Origin: Candidatus Nanopelagicales bacterium
Lineage (GTDB): Bacteria > Actinomycetota > Actinomycetes > S36-B12 > CAIYMF01
DNA length: 64,000 nucleotides
Direction: 5' to 3'
Assembly (NCBI GenBank): GCA_017848795.1
Contig: JAFIHG010000022.1
Coordinates: 1 to 64,000, forward strand
Shown: in pieces, positions 49,661-59,935 of the stretch
Layout of the letters: every line of letters starts with the position of its first letter
Numbering within the stretch: the stretch's first letter is position 1
The notes under the pieces: model-generated
What the model was told of the DNA's origin: nothing
The model's database searches: none
Seen by the model: only the letters and a program-made list of their open reading frames with translations
Translations under genes and position numbers: made by a program

Positions 49661-49906
49661 ATGGCCTCCGCGACCGTGACGAGCAAGGGACAGATCACCA
49701 TCCCCGTGGACGTACGAACCAAGCTCGGGCTGCGGCCCGGGTCCCGGCTCGCCTTCATTCCGACCGCCACGGGCGGCTACGAGATCCATCCGGAGAGCGC
49801 GTCGATCAAGGACCTGAAGGGTTCCGTGACAGGGCCGCAGGACACCGTCACCATCGAAGAGATGAACGAGGCTGTGACCGGCGCCGTGACCGCGAACGTG
49901 CGGTGA
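49661..49906 (+). CDS. vapB: AbrB-type antitoxin (VapB)
   Basis: The product has 81 residues. ATVTSKGQITIPVDVRTKLG and LRPGSRLAFI form the swapped-hairpin AbrB DNA-binding fold. The C-terminal acidic helix (DTVTIEEMNEAVTGAV) should bind the toxin. The stop overlaps the vapC GTG. Confidence 0.92.
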   Translation: MASATVTSKGQITIPVDVRTKLGLRPGSRLAFIPTATGGYEIHPESASIKDLKGSVTGPQDTVTIEEMNEAVTGAVTANVR

Positions 49907-50307
49907 TCGGCCTCGACACCGATGTCGTCGTCCGCTACCTCGTCCAGGACGAGCCCGACCAGTCAGCGGTGGCGACCACGGTGATCGAGCAACTGACCGA
50001 GAGCGACCCCGGTTACCTCAGTCTGGTGACCGTCATCGAGATCTATTGGGTGCTGCGCCGCGCCTACCGGGTCGATCCCGAGCGCTGCGTCGAGCTGCTG
50101 CAAGGGCTGCTGGACTCCCGAGAGCTACGAGTGGACCGGGCAGCCACCGTGCGTGCGGCACTCTCCGCCAGCCGCGGCGTCGATCTCGCCGACGCGGTCA
50201 TCGTCGAGCTCGGCCGGGCGGCCGGATGTGAATACACCGTTACCTTCGATCAGCGGGCCGCGCGGGTGGGTGGCATGCAGTTGCTCGGCGCGCACACCGA
50301 CGGATGA
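49903..50307 (+). CDS. vapC: PIN-domain ribonuclease toxin (VapC)
   Basis: The product has 134 residues from GTG 49903 (GTGA overlap). Acidic metal-binding residues are visible as Asp5 in IGLDTDVVVRYL, Glu in VTVIEIYWVL, Asp in VDLADAVIVELG and Asp in TVTFDQRA. All catalytic residues are intact. It should cleave an RNA target when VapB is lost. The antisense ureG operon converges on it. Confidence 0.93.
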   Translation: MIGLDTDVVVRYLVQDEPDQSAVATTVIEQLTESDPGYLSLVTVIEIYWVLRRAYRVDPERCVELLQGLLDSRELRVDRAATVRAALSASRGVDLADAVIVELGRAAGCEYTVTFDQRAARVGGMQLLGAHTDG

Positions 50308-50312
50308 CGAAC

Positions 50313-50330
50313 GCGGCTCAGGTGAGCCGC
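50313..50330. terminator. Short perfect hairpin between vapC and ureG
   Basis: GCGGCTCA at 50313-50320 pairs with TGAGCCGC at 50323-50330 across a 2-nt loop, in the 25 bp between the convergent genes. Confidence 0.65.
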
Positions 50331-50332
50331 CC

Positions 50333-51022
50333 TCAGCGGTGCACATGCGGGGCCGGAGCGCCGGGGTCGACCGGTCCGTGCCGGCCGGCCAGCTGCGCCC
50401 CGCGCAGTTCGCGCACCCAGTCGGCGAGTGCGCGCACCGACGCAGGTTCGTGACGGGACAGTGCCAGGACCCGCGCTCCGTGCCGGGCCGCGGTGGCGTC
50501 GGCGACCATCCGCTCCACGTCGACCTCGACGTACGGCGCCAGGTCGGTCTTGTTGATCACCAACAGGTCGGCGCGGGCGATGCCCGGGCCGCCCTTGCGA
50601 GCGACGTCACCGCCTCCGGCCACGTCGAGCACGAACAACTGTGCGTCGATGAGCGCGGGGGAGAAGGTGGCGGTGAGGTTGTCGCCGCCGCTCTCGATCA
50701 ACACCAGGTCGAGCGGTGCGAAGCCCTGCTCGAGGTCCTCGACGGCGATCAGGTTCATGGTGATGTCGTCGCGGATCGCGGTGTGCGGGCAGGCGCCTGT
50801 CTCCACCGCCCGGATCCGCTCCACCGGCAGCACTCCGGTGGAGCGCAGGAACCGCGCGTCCTCGTCGGTGTAGATGTCGTTGGTGACCACGGCGAGCGCG
50901 AGTTCGTCGGCGAGGGCCCGGCACAGCGTCGCGATCAGCGAGCTCTTGCCGGTGCCGACCGGGCCGGCGACGCCGAGCCGCAGGGCGCGGGTCGAGCTGC
51001 TCGTGCCGTTGCTGCGGTTCAC
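50333..51022 (-). CDS. ureG: Urease accessory GTPase UreG
   Basis: The product has 229 residues from GTG 51022 (GTGA overlap with ureD). The P-loop [23 protein letters not shown], the Cys-Pro-His nickel site [13 protein letters not shown] and VINKTDLAP are present. It uses GTP to deliver nickel to apo-urease. The C-terminus GAPAPHVHR has a small His cluster but no His-rich N-terminus. It is the last gene of the operon. Confidence 0.97.
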   Translation of the reverse strand: MNRSNGTSSSTRALRLGVAGPVGTGKSSLIATLCRALADELALAVVTNDIYTDEDARFLRSTGVLPVERIRAVETGACPHTAIRDDITMNLIAVEDLEQGFAPLDLVLIESGGDNLTATFSPALIDAQLFVLDVAGGGDVARKGGPGIARADLLVINKTDLAPYVEVDVERMVADATAARHGARVLALSRHEPASVRALADWVRELRGAQLAGRHGPVDPGAPAPHVHR

Positions 51023-51870
51023 GGTGTTCTCCTCGTGGTTGCTTCCGTCGGCGTTCCGGTCAGGGCGCGCAGGGCGGCGTCGAGATGGCGCCGCAAGGCG
51101 AGGTTGTCCGCGGCGAGCGCGGTGACCGCGCTGCCGCCACCCGCGAGCGCCAGCACGGCGGCAAGCCCGGGGAGCCGGACGCCGGGTGGTTGCGCCTGCC
51201 CCGGGTCGAGGACCAGCAGCGAACCGGAGGCCCGGTGCGCTCCGGAGATCGCCGGCGTCGCCGCGTCCGGCGTGCCGAGGGCGAGGTCCTGCCGGTAGCA
51301 GGGACGGCCGGCCCGGCTCACCTGCAGCCGCTGCTCGATCTGCCCGCCGGTCTCGCCGTGCCGGCCGAGCAGCACCTCTTCACGCAGCACGAACCGGGCG
51401 TCCGCGGCGAGCTCGACCTGCACGTCGGTGACGTGATCCGCGCCGGAAGCGACGATGATCGGCTCCGGCATCCAGATCAGGGTTCCTCCCTCGGCCACCG
51501 TGATCCGGACCTCGGTCCGCGACAGCGCGCCGTCGACGGCGGGTAGCAGCAGGGTCGCCGCGACCTGCGTCAGCAGCAGCGCACTACCCGCGCCCACGTC
51601 GATCTGGAAGGTGAGCCGGTCCCCGCCGACCGGGCCGGCCGCGCCAGCGGTCAGCCACACGTGGGCGGCTGCGGGCGGACAGGCGGCGAGCGGCGGCGCC
51701 GGTCCCGGCCGGGCCGGGCGCAGCACCTGCGGCGCCTCCGAGCGCAAGCGCACCAGGCGGGTACGGCCGTCCGCGCCGAGATCGGTGGTGATCGCGGCGG
51801 ACGAGCGCATCCGGGCCGCGGGCGCCGGTGCGGCGACGGCGCGGGCGGGACGGCCGAGGGTGGCCGTCAC
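51019..51870 (-). CDS. ureD: Urease accessory protein UreD/UreH
   Basis: The product has 283 residues from GTG 51870 (GTGA overlap with ureF). [20 protein letters not shown] and [16 protein letters not shown] are the conserved UreD segments. It is the scaffold that docks UreF-UreG on the apo-enzyme. It is rather Ala/Pro-rich, as is usual for actinobacterial UreD. Confidence 0.94.
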   Translation of the reverse strand: MTATLGRPARAVAAPAPAARMRSSAAITTDLGADGRTRLVRLRSEAPQVLRPARPGPAPPLAACPPAAAHVWLTAGAAGPVGGDRLTFQIDVGAGSALLLTQVAATLLLPAVDGALSRTEVRITVAEGGTLIWMPEPIIVASGADHVTDVQVELAADARFVLREEVLLGRHGETGGQIEQRLQVSRAGRPCYRQDLALGTPDAATPAISGAHRASGSLLVLDPGQAQPPGVRLPGLAAVLALAGGGSAVTALAADNLALRRHLDAALRALTGTPTEATTRRTP

Positions 51871-52544
51871 GAGGCGAACAACCGACTGGTGCGGGCGGCG
51901 TGCGCCTCGGCGTACACGTCGAGCAGCGGGGCGGCCGGCGCGGGCAGGTCGGCCACCGTTCCCGCGCCGTACTCGTCCGCGCGGGAGGCGAGCCGGTCGA
52001 GGCGAGCACGGAGGCGCGCCAGTGCCGCGTGCGTGGCGAACGGGTCGAGGGCGAGCAGCCGGATCGCCGCCGCCGCGGGTCCGGCCACGCTCTCGTGCAG
52101 GTACGCGTACGCCGCGGCCCGCGCGTCCAGGCCGAGGACGGCGGCCCCGGCACCGAGCGCGACTGCGTGGTGCGGCTGGCCCGCCAGCTCACCCAGCCGC
52201 GGGTCCGGCGCGACCTGCCCGAGCACCCGGACCAGCTGCCGGCCCAGCTGCCGGGAGGTGTTGCGCTGCGCGGGCGAGGGAGTACGCGCGTCGAGCGCGT
52301 CGTCCAGCGCGGTGAACGCCGCGCGGTGCCCCTGCGGTGCCGCCGTGACGCGGCAGGCGGCGGCGGCGACCGCCGCGCCGAGCAGCCCGACGGTCGCGGC
52401 GCGCCCGGCGAGGAAGTGCTCCAGGCTCGCGACATCATCGACCAGCCCGGCAGCGACCGCCGCCTCGAGGCCGCCGGAGTGTGCGTACCCGCCGGCGGGC
52501 AGGCGCGAGTCGGCGAGCAGCAGCAGCGCCGCCAGATTCGCCAT
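51867..52544 (-). CDS. ureF: Urease accessory protein UreF
   Basis: The product has 225 residues. LLLADSRLPAGGYAHSGGLE near residue 10 is the UreF signature and the rest is all helical. It acts as a GTPase-activating partner for UreG during nickel insertion. It starts 3 bp after the ureC stop. Confidence 0.95.
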   Translation of the reverse strand: MANLAALLLLADSRLPAGGYAHSGGLEAAVAAGLVDDVASLEHFLAGRAATVGLLGAAVAAAACRVTAAPQGHRAAFTALDDALDARTPSPAQRNTSRQLGRQLVRVLGQVAPDPRLGELAGQPHHAVALGAGAAVLGLDARAAAYAYLHESVAGPAAAAIRLLALDPFATHAALARLRARLDRLASRADEYGAGTVADLPAPAAPLLDVYAEAHAARTSRLFAS

Positions 52545-52547
52545 CGC

Positions 52548-54257
52548 CTAGAACAGGAAGTACCGCTGCGCCATCGGCAGCTCGGCGGCAGGGTCGTGGT
52601 CGACGAGTTCCCCGTCGATGCGCACGCTGTAGGTGTCGGGGTCCACCTCGATACGGGGCAGCGCGGTGTTCTCCGGCAGGTCCGCCTTGGTACGCGACCG
52701 GACGTTGCCGACCGCGACGAGCGGCCGGTCGATGGCGAGCCGGTCGGCGAGGCCGTCCTCGATCGCCTGCGGCGCTACGAAGGCGACGCTGGTGCTGGCG
52801 GCGAGCCGGCTGTACGCCGAGAACCCCAGCCGCGGCAGCACCGGTTGCGGCGTCGGCACGGACGCGTTCGGGTCGCCGAGCGCGGCCAGCGCCACCGCGC
52901 CGCCCTTGATGACCATCGTCGGGCGGACGCCGAACAGGGCCGGCTGCCAGAGCACCAGGTCGGCCATCTTCCCCGGCTCGACCGACCCGATCTCGTGCTC
53001 GAGGCCGTGGGCGACCGCCGGGCAGATCGTGTACTTGGCGACGTAGCGGCGGGCCCGGTGGTTGTCGGCACGGCCGTCGCCGGGCAGCGCCCCGCGCAGC
53101 AGCTTCATCTGGTGGGCCGTCTGCCAGGTCCGCAGCACCACCTCACCGATCCGGCCCATCGCCTGCGCGTCCGACGACATGATCGACAGGGCACCGAGGT
53201 CCTGCAGCACGTCCTCGGCGGCGATCGTGCCGGCGCGTACCCGGCTCTCGGCGAACGCAAGGTCGTTGGGCACCTGCGGGTTGAGGTGGTGGGCCACCAT
53301 CACCATGTCGAGGTGCTCCGCGACGGTGTCGCGGGTGTAGGGCCGGGTCGGGTTCGTGGAGGCCGGCAGCACGTACGGCTCACCGGCGATGCGGATGATG
53401 TCCGGCGCGTGCCCGCCGCCGGCGCCCTCGGTGTGGAACGCGTGGAACGTGCGCCCGCGCACCGCGGCGAGCAGGTCCTCGACGAACCCGGCCTCGTTGA
53501 GCGTGTCGCTGTGGATCGCGACCTGCACGCCGGACTCGTCCGCGACGGTGAGCGCGGCGTCGACAGCCGCCGGGGTCGCGCCCCAGTCCTCGTGCACCTT
53601 GAAGCCGCCCGCGCCCGCGCGCAGCTGCTCCCACAGCGCCTCGTGGGACACGGTGTTGCCGCGCCCGAGGAACAGCACGTTGAGCGGCCACGGCTCGACG
53701 CCTTCCAGCATCCGCTCGATCCACCACGCGCCCGGCGTCGCGAGCGTCGCCTTGGAGCCTTCCGTCGGCCCGGTGCCGCCCCCGCTCACGGTGGTGATCC
53801 CGGCGGCAAGCGCCTCCTCCAGCATCGCCGGCTGCACGAAATGGACGTGGGTGTCGATCGCGCCCGCGGTCAGGATCATCCCGTTCCCCGAGGTGATCTC
53901 GGTCGAGGGCCCGATGACGAGATCGGGATGGACGCCGTCCATCGTCTCGGGGTTGCCGGCCTTGCCCAGCGCGGTGATCCGGCCGTCCCGGATCCCGACG
54001 TCGGCCTTGATCACACCCCAGTGGTCGAGCACCACCGCGCCGGTGATCACCAGGTCCGGGGTGCCCTCGGCACGCGTGGCGCGGGACTGACCCATCGACT
54101 CGCGGATCGACTTGCCGCCGCCGAAGACCGCCTCGTCGCCGCCGACGCACCGGTCCTCGGTGACCTCGATGAACAGGCAGGTGTCGGCGAGGCGGATCCG
54201 GTCGCCGGTGGTCGGGCCGAAGGAGGAGTCGTACTCCTGCCGGTCGATGTCAGCCAT
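52548..54257 (-). CDS. ureC: Urease subunit alpha UreC
   Basis: The product has 569 residues from ATG 54257, with GGAGGT 8 nt upstream. All six nickel ligands fall at canonical numbers: His137, His139, carbamylated Lys220 ([10 protein letters not shown]), His249, His275 and Asp363. The flap segment reads MVAHHLN, so residue 322 is Ala where nearly all ureases have Cys; His323 and His324 remain. It hydrolyses urea to ammonia and carbamate in the cytoplasm. It overlaps ureB by 8 bp. Confidence 0.97.
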   Translation of the reverse strand: MADIDRQEYDSSFGPTTGDRIRLADTCLFIEVTEDRCVGGDEAVFGGGKSIRESMGQSRATRAEGTPDLVITGAVVLDHWGVIKADVGIRDGRITALGKAGNPETMDGVHPDLVIGPSTEITSGNGMILTAGAIDTHVHFVQPAMLEEALAAGITTVSGGGTGPTEGSKATLATPGAWWIERMLEGVEPWPLNVLFLGRGNTVSHEALWEQLRAGAGGFKVHEDWGATPAAVDAALTVADESGVQVAIHSDTLNEAGFVEDLLAAVRGRTFHAFHTEGAGGGHAPDIIRIAGEPYVLPASTNPTRPYTRDTVAEHLDMVMVAHHLNPQVPNDLAFAESRVRAGTIAAEDVLQDLGALSIMSSDAQAMGRIGEVVLRTWQTAHQMKLLRGALPGDGRADNHRARRYVAKYTICPAVAHGLEHEIGSVEPGKMADLVLWQPALFGVRPTMVIKGGAVALAALGDPNASVPTPQPVLPRLGFSAYSRLAASTSVAFVAPQAIEDGLADRLAIDRPLVAVGNVRSRTKADLPENTALPRIEVDPDTYSVRIDGELVDHDPAAELPMAQRYFLF

Positions 54258-54744
54258 CGAGGGCACCTCCACACTCCCCACGCAGGCCCGCCACGATCCG
54301 CTCGCCGCCGATGGGGACCAGCTCCACGTCGACGGCCGCACCGGGCTCGAAGCGCACCGAACCGCCGGACAGCACGTTCAGCCGCAGTCCCCACGCCGCC
54401 TCGCGATCGAGGTCGAGCGTCGGGTTCACCTCGGCGAAGTGGTAGTGCGAACCGACCTGGATCGGCCGGTCGCCGGTGTTCACCACGCGCAGGCTCGTCA
54501 CCGCCTTGCCCGCGTTGATCACGACCGGGTCGTCGCCGTAGATCACCTGGCCGGGGATCAGCGGCTCGTCGCCGTGGGCGTCGTCACCGACGTACCGGCG
54601 CCGTTCGGCTTGTCGCTCGCCGGTGCCCGGCCGGCGCGGCGGGCTGGAGACGCCGGGGCCGCTGTGGGGATGCCGCTCCGGCCCACTGGTACGGGCGCCC
54701 GAACCGCCGGGGTCGTCGCTGGGGTGGTGACCGCGCCCGCTCAT
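54250..54744 (-). CDS. ureB: Urease subunit beta UreB with N-terminal extension
   Basis: The product has 164 residues from ATG 54744 (ATGA overlap with ureA). The UreB fold begins at about residue 62 with [18 protein letters not shown] and holds [20 protein letters not shown]. The preceding ~60 residues are a disordered Gly/Pro/Arg extension with five histidines (GHHPSDD, ERHPHSG, DDAHGD). Typical UreB is ~100-130 residues. A later start is possible but the gene overlap supports the long form. Confidence 0.93.
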   Translation of the reverse strand: MSGRGHHPSDDPGGSGARTSGPERHPHSGPGVSSPPRRPGTGERQAERRRYVGDDAHGDEPLIPGQVIYGDDPVVINAGKAVTSLRVVNTGDRPIQVGSHYHFAEVNPTLDLDREAAWGLRLNVLSGGSVRFEPGAAVDVELVPIGGERIVAGLRGECGGALDG

Positions 54745-55043
54745 GGGATCGGCGCCGTGACGGTGACGAGCTTGGTGCCGTCGGGGAACGTCGCCTCGAT
54801 CTGCAGCATGGCGAGCATCTCCGGTACGCCCTCCATCACCTGCTCGCGGCTCACCACCTCGCGTCCGGCCTCCATCAGGTCCGCGACCGTGCGCCCGTCG
54901 CGCGCCCCCTCGAGCAGGAACGACGTGATCAGCGCGGTGGCCTCGGGCAGGTTGAGCCGGACGCCGCGGTCGCGCCGCTCGGCGGCGAGCTTGGCCGCGG
55001 TGTAGATCATGAGCCGTTCGCGCTCGTGCAGAGTGAGCAGCAT
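54741..55043 (-). CDS. ureA: Urease subunit gamma UreA
   Basis: The product has 100 residues. [20 protein letters not shown], then [20 protein letters not shown] and [20 protein letters not shown] are canonical. AGGAGG lies 5 nt before the ATG. It is the first gene of the urease operon, 142 bp after the flavin reductase gene on the same strand. Confidence 0.97.
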   Translation of the reverse strand: MLLTLHERERLMIYTAAKLAAERRDRGVRLNLPEATALITSFLLEGARDGRTVADLMEAGREVVSREQVMEGVPEMLAMLQIEATFPDGTKLVTVTAPIP

Positions 55044-55185
55044 CGAGTCCTCCTGCCTGGAAAGACGGCGCAGTCATGGCGGAACTGCGAGACTCCCGGC
55101 CGACCGCGCGGCTTTTCGCGTGTCCGCCTGTGGGCCCAGCATGGCCGGACTTCCCGCACCCCGCGACCTGGCGCAGGCAGCGTGC

Positions 55186-55800
55186 TCAGTCCGGTCCGCC
55201 GAGCAATGCGCGCATCTCGGAGAGCTGCTCCGCGTACGGGTCGCGGCGTACCCGCGGCCCGCACGAGGTGAGCAACCGCGTGAAATCGGCGGCCGCTCGG
55301 TTGATCCGTTCCGCGAGCCCTCCGGCCGAGTCGACCGCACCGAAGTCGTCGGTCGCGGCGTACACCCCGGTGGGGGAGACGATCGCGTGCAGGTAGGAGA
55401 ACATCGGCCGCATCGCGTGCTCCAGCACCAGCGAGTGCCGCTCGGTTCCCCCGGTCGCTGCGATCAGCACCGGCATCTCGCTCAGCGACTCTTCGGGCAG
55501 GACGTCGAAGAACGACTTGAACAGCCCGCTGAAGGAGGCATTGAAGGCGGGCGTCACCGCGATCAGCCCATCGGCGCCGGCGACCGTCTCGAACGCGGCC
55601 TCGAGCTCGGTGCCCGGGAACCCGGTGAGCAGCGCGTCCATGACCGCCCGCCCGTGCCGGCGCAGCTCGACCACCTCCGTCGACACCGTCACGCCGTCCG
55701 CCGCCAGCCGGTCGGTCACGGCCGCGGTGACCCGGTCGGCGAGCAGCCGGGTGGACGACGGTTCCCGCAGGCCACCGCTGACGACCGCGAGCCGGGTCAT
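55186..55800 (-). CDS. CE1759-type FMN reductase
   Basis: The product has 204 residues. LAVVSGGLREPSSTRLLADR is the flavodoxin-like FMN site and TPAFNASFSGLFKSFFDVLP is typical of NADPH-dependent FMN reductases. It overlaps its partner luciferase-like gene by ATGA and should supply reduced FMN. The pair matches the CE1758/CE1759 families. Confidence 0.9.
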   Translation of the reverse strand: MTRLAVVSGGLREPSSTRLLADRVTAAVTDRLAADGVTVSTEVVELRRHGRAVMDALLTGFPGTELEAAFETVAGADGLIAVTPAFNASFSGLFKSFFDVLPEESLSEMPVLIAATGGTERHSLVLEHAMRPMFSYLHAIVSPTGVYAATDDFGAVDSAGGLAERINRAAADFTRLLTSCGPRVRRDPYAEQLSEMRALLGGPD

Positions 55801-56918
55801 GAGCGCTCCGATTCTCGGGCGGTGGGGTCCGGTGCCGTACGTGTCGCAGCCAGCAGGGACTCGTGGGTGGGCGCGTCCGGTACGTCATCGGGCCGGCCCA
55901 CGGCGAACTCCTTGCGCAGCACCGGTACGACCTCACCGCCGAGCAGCTCGAGCTGCTCGAGGACGGTCGGCAGCGGCAGCCCGGCATGATCGACGAGGAA
56001 CAGCTGGCGCTGGTAGTCGCTGACGTACTCCCGGAATCCCAGCGTCCGCTCGATCACCTGCTGCGGCGAGCCCACGGTGAGCGGAGTCTGCGCGGTGAAC
56101 TCCTCGAGCGACGGCCCGTGCCCGTAGACCGGCGCGTTGTCGAAGTACGGCCGGAACTCCCGTACCGCGTCCTGGCTGTTCGGGCGCATGAACACCTGCC
56201 CGCCGAGACCGACGATCGCCTGCTCCCGGCGGCCGTGACCGTGATGCTCGTACCGTTCCCGGTAAAGCGCCACCATCCGTTGCGTGTGCGCGGCCGGCCA
56301 GAAGATGTGGTTGGCGAAGTAGCCGTCGCCGTAGTACGCGGCGAGCTCGGCGACTTCCGGCGTACGGATGGACCCGTGCCACACGAAGGGCGGTACGCCG
56401 TCCAGCGGCCGGGGCGCCAGGGCGAAGCCCTGCAACGGAGAACGGAACTTGCCGGTCCAGTTGACGACGTCCTCGCGCCACAGGCGGCGCAGCAGGCCGT
56501 AGTGCTCCACTGTCAGCGGTACTGCGGCACGGATGTCCTGCCCGAACCAGGGATAGACGGGGCCGGTGTTCCCACGCCCGAGCATGACATCGACACGTCC
56601 GCCGGCCAGGTGCTGCAGCACGCTGAAGTCCTCGGCGATCTTCACCGGGTCGTTCGTCGTGATCAGCGTCGTCGACGTCGAGAGGATCAGCCGCGAGGTG
56701 AGCGCCGCCACGTAGCCGAGCAGCGTCGTGGGCGACGAGGGGACGAAAGGTGGGTTGTGGTGCTCACCGGTGGCGAACACGTCGAGGCCCACCTCCTCGG
56801 CCTTGCGGGCGATCGCGACGGTGGCCCGGATCCGCTCGGCCTCCGTCGGCGTACGCCCGGTCGTCGGGTCGGTCGTGACGTCGCCCACGGTGAAGATCCC
56901 GAACTGCATGCCGCTCAC
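55797..56918 (-). CDS. CE1758-type FMN-dependent luciferase-like monooxygenase
   Basis: The product has 373 residues from GTG 56918, preferred because GGAGGAGGG is 5 nt upstream; ATG 56909 is 14 nt away. MQFGIFTVGDV is strand 1 of the LLM barrel; FATGEHHNPPFVPSSPTTLL and VMLGRGNTGPVYPWFGQD are signatures. It uses reduced FMN and O2 on an unknown substrate. The pair precedes urease; no link is known. Confidence 0.9.
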   Translation of the reverse strand: MSGMQFGIFTVGDVTTDPTTGRTPTEAERIRATVAIARKAEEVGLDVFATGEHHNPPFVPSSPTTLLGYVAALTSRLILSTSTTLITTNDPVKIAEDFSVLQHLAGGRVDVMLGRGNTGPVYPWFGQDIRAAVPLTVEHYGLLRRLWREDVVNWTGKFRSPLQGFALAPRPLDGVPPFVWHGSIRTPEVAELAAYYGDGYFANHIFWPAAHTQRMVALYRERYEHHGHGRREQAIVGLGGQVFMRPNSQDAVREFRPYFDNAPVYGHGPSLEEFTAQTPLTVGSPQQVIERTLGFREYVSDYQRQLFLVDHAGLPLPTVLEQLELLGGEVVPVLRKEFAVGRPDDVPDAPTHESLLAATRTAPDPTARESERS

Positions 56919-56986
56919 GCCAGCCCTCCTCCGCCGTGCGTTCATCGAATCCGGCCACGTGACGGGCCGCAACCGCGACCACGGGT

Positions 56987-56992
56987 TAGCGT
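56987..56992 (+). promoter_or_regulatory. -10 box TAGCGT of pirin gene (leaderless)
   Basis: It ends 7 nt before ATG 57000. Confidence 0.55.
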
Positions 56993-56999
56993 CGCTCCC

Positions 57000-57929
57000 A
57001 TGAGCGGTCCGGTCACCGCGGCGGATGCGCCGCCCACGGTCGCGGAGGCCGGCCGCCCCGATCACGCCTGTGTCGAGATCACCGACAGCCACGAGGCGCG
57101 GGTGGGGGAGTTCACCGTGCGCCGGGCCCTGCCGCGGCGCGGGCGGCGCACGGTAGGGGCGTGGTGCTTCGCCGACCACATGGGTCCCGCCACGGTCACC
57201 GAGGACCAGGGCCTCGACGTCGGCCCGCACCCCCACATCGGGCTGCAGACCGTGACCTGGCTGATCGACGGGCAGGTGCTCCACCGTGACAGCCTCGGCT
57301 CGGAGCAGGTGATCGAGCCCGGTCAACTCAACCTGATGACGGCGGGTCACGGCATCGCGCACTCCGAGGAGGCGACCGGGCACTACCGCGGCCGCCTCGA
57401 GGGCATCCAGTTGTGGGTCGCCCAGCCCGGACGCACCCGGCACGGCGACGGTGCGTTCGAGCACCACGGCGAGCTGCCGCGCGCCGAGCTCGCCGGCGGG
57501 GTGGCGACCGTGCTGCTCGGCGAGTTCGCGGACGAGCGCAGTCCCGCCCGCTGCGACACCCCACTGGTCGGCGTCGACCTCGACCTGTACGGCCCGGCGG
57601 CGCTGCCGTTGCGAGCGGACTGGGAGTACGCGCTCATCGTCCTCGAAGGGGCGCTCGGCATCGGTGGCCAGCGCCTGGCACCGGGCCGGCTCGGCTACCT
57701 CGGCGAGGACCGCACCGAGCTCGCCCTCGACGTGCGCGAACCCTGCCGGGCGGTGCTGCTGGGCGGCGCGCCGTTCGGCGAACCGGTCCTGATGTGGTGG
57801 AACTTCGTCGCGCGGACCCGCGAGGAGATCGACGACGCGTACCGTTCCTGGCGCGACCAGGACGAACGGTTCGGGCAGGTCCGCTCACCGCTGCCGCGGA
57901 TCCCCGCTCGGCCTCCGTCCTGGCACTGA
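57000..57929 (+). CDS. Pirin family protein
   Basis: The product has 309 residues. Two cupin barrels: the first has the metal motif [20 protein letters not shown] and [13 protein letters not shown], with His-His-His-Glu ligands; the second is degenerate ([13 protein letters not shown]). Some pirins oxidise quercetin, others modulate enzymes. It diverges from the flavin monooxygenase operon across 81 bp. Confidence 0.92.
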   Translation: MSGPVTAADAPPTVAEAGRPDHACVEITDSHEARVGEFTVRRALPRRGRRTVGAWCFADHMGPATVTEDQGLDVGPHPHIGLQTVTWLIDGQVLHRDSLGSEQVIEPGQLNLMTAGHGIAHSEEATGHYRGRLEGIQLWVAQPGRTRHGDGAFEHHGELPRAELAGGVATVLLGEFADERSPARCDTPLVGVDLDLYGPAALPLRADWEYALIVLEGALGIGGQRLAPGRLGYLGEDRTELALDVREPCRAVLLGGAPFGEPVLMWWNFVARTREEIDDAYRSWRDQDERFGQVRSPLPRIPARPPSWH

Positions 57930-57989
57930 GCGGGCGGCTGTCGCGCAGCAGGCGCTCCACCGCGGGCCGGCTCGCGTCGATGGTCCCCT

Positions 57990-57995
57990 TAGACT
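57990..57995 (+). promoter_or_regulatory. -10 box TAGACT of dxs (leaderless)
   Basis: It ends 7 nt before the dxs ATG. The hexamer is the same as at fprA. Confidence 0.6.
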
Positions 57996-58002
57996 CGGCA
58001 CC

Positions 58003-59925
58003 ATGTCGTTGCTGGAGGGCATCCGGTCGCCCGTCGACGTGAAGGCCCTCCCGGAGGAGCAGCTTTCCGCGCTCGCGGCCGAGATCCGTGAGTTCCTCGT
58101 GGCGCACGTCACACGCACCGGCGGGCACCTCGGACCGAACCTCGGGGTGGTCGAGCTCACCATCGCGCTGCACCGGGTTTTCGACTCGCCGAGCGACGTG
58201 CTGCTCTGGGACACCGGCCACCAGAGCTACGTGCACAAGATGCTCACCGGGCGCGCCGACCGGTTCGACACGCTGCGCCAGTCCGGCGGCCTGTCCGGGT
58301 ACGGCAGCCGGGCCGAGAGCGAGCACGACGTGATCGAGAACAGCCACGCGTCGACCGCGCTGTCGTACGCCGACGGGATCGCCAAGGCCTTCGAACGGCG
58401 CGGCGTCGGCGAACGGCGCAGCGTCGTCGCCGTGATCGGTGACGGCGCGCTCACCGGCGGCATGGCCTGGGAGGCCCTGAACAACATCGCCGCCGCGCCC
58501 GAACGCCCACTCGTCATGGTGTTCAACGACAACGAGCGGTCGTACTCACCGACCATCGGTGGGCTGGCGCACCACCTGGCGACACTGCGGACCGCGCACG
58601 GTTACGAGCGCGTGCTGGAGTGGGGACGCTCGGTACTGGGGCGGACCCCGGTGGTGGGTGCGCCGCTGTACGAGATGCTGCACGGCGTCAAGAAGGGCCT
58701 GAAAGACATCCTCGCGCCGCAAGGGATGTTCGAGGACCTCGGGCTGAAGTACGTCGGCCCCGTCGATGGCCACGACGTCGGCGCCGTCGAGCACGCGCTG
58801 CGGCGGGCCCGCGCCTACCGCGGGCCGGTGATCGTGCACGTGCTCACCGAGAAGGGCCGCGGCTACCGGCCGGCGGAGCTCGACGACGCCGAGCGCTTCC
58901 ACGCGGTGGGCGTGCTGGACAAGACGACCGGGCAACCGCTGTCGGCCGGGGCGCCGTCGTGGACCTCGGTGTTCTCCGACGAGCTGGTCGCCATCGCCCG
59001 CGCGCGGGCCGACGTGGTGGCGGTGACCGCCGCGATGCCGGGGCCGACCGGGCTCGCCCGGTTCGGCCGGGAGTTCCCCGGACGGCTTTACGACGTCGGG
59101 ATCGCGGAGGCGCACGCCGCGACCTCCGCCGCCGGGATGGCGTACGGCGGGTTGCACCCCGTTGTCGCGGTGTACGCGACGTTCCTCAACCGTGCCTTCG
59201 ACCAGGTGCTGCTGGACTGCGCGCTGCACCGCGCCGGTGTCACGTTCGTCCTCGACCGCGCCGGCGTGACCGGCGACGACGGACCGAGTCACAACGGCAT
59301 GTGGGACCTGTCGATCCTGCAGCTGGTCCCCGGGCTCGCGCTGGCCGCGCCGCGGGACGGCGCCCGGCTGCGCGAGCTGCTGCGCGAAGCGGTCGCGATC
59401 GACGATGGGCCCAGCGTGGTGCGCTACCCGAAGGGTGCCGTACCCGCCGACATCCCGGCGGTCGAACGGGTCGAGGGTGTCGACGTGCTGCGGCGCGACG
59501 AGGACGCCGACGTGCTCGTCGTGTCGTACGGCGCCATGGCGGGGCTCGCGCTGGAGGTGGCGCAACGCCTGCAGGCGCAGGGCATCGCGGTCACCGTCAT
59601 CGACCCCCGGTGGGTCGCCCCCGTCCCCGACGCGGTCCTCGAGCTCGCCGAGCGGCACCGGCTGGTCGTGACCGTCGAGGACAACGGGCGCGTCGGCGGC
59701 GCCGGCTCCCGGCTCGCGCAGCTGCTGCGCGACGCCGGCGTCGCGGCACCGGTCCGCGACTTCGGGATCCCGCAGCGCTTCCTCGACCACGGCAAGGTCG
59801 CCGACGTCCGCGCCGCGATCGGGCTCACCGCCCAGGACGTGTCCCGCTCCGTCGTCGAGACAATGGCGCGCCTCGACCCCGAACCGGTCAGCACCACCCA
59901 CGCCGCCGCCGAAACCGACTCCTGA
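58003..59925 (+). CDS. dxs: 1-deoxy-D-xylulose-5-phosphate synthase
   Basis: The product has 640 residues. The thiamine-diphosphate motif is [35 protein letters not shown] and [20 protein letters not shown] are diagnostic. It condenses pyruvate and glyceraldehyde 3-phosphate, the first step of the MEP isoprenoid pathway. It stands alone with its own leaderless promoter. Confidence 0.97.
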   Translation: MSLLEGIRSPVDVKALPEEQLSALAAEIREFLVAHVTRTGGHLGPNLGVVELTIALHRVFDSPSDVLLWDTGHQSYVHKMLTGRADRFDTLRQSGGLSGYGSRAESEHDVIENSHASTALSYADGIAKAFERRGVGERRSVVAVIGDGALTGGMAWEALNNIAAAPERPLVMVFNDNERSYSPTIGGLAHHLATLRTAHGYERVLEWGRSVLGRTPVVGAPLYEMLHGVKKGLKDILAPQGMFEDLGLKYVGPVDGHDVGAVEHALRRARAYRGPVIVHVLTEKGRGYRPAELDDAERFHAVGVLDKTTGQPLSAGAPSWTSVFSDELVAIARARADVVAVTAAMPGPTGLARFGREFPGRLYDVGIAEAHAATSAAGMAYGGLHPVVAVYATFLNRAFDQVLLDCALHRAGVTFVLDRAGVTGDDGPSHNGMWDLSILQLVPGLALAAPRDGARLRELLREAVAIDDGPSVVRYPKGAVPADIPAVERVEGVDVLRRDEDADVLVVSYGAMAGLALEVAQRLQAQGIAVTVIDPRWVAPVPDAVLELAERHRLVVTVEDNGRVGGAGSRLAQLLRDAGVAAPVRDFGIPQRFLDHGKVADVRAAIGLTAQDVSRSVVETMARLDPEPVSTTHAAAETDS

Positions 59926-59935
59926 CTTCCAAGAT

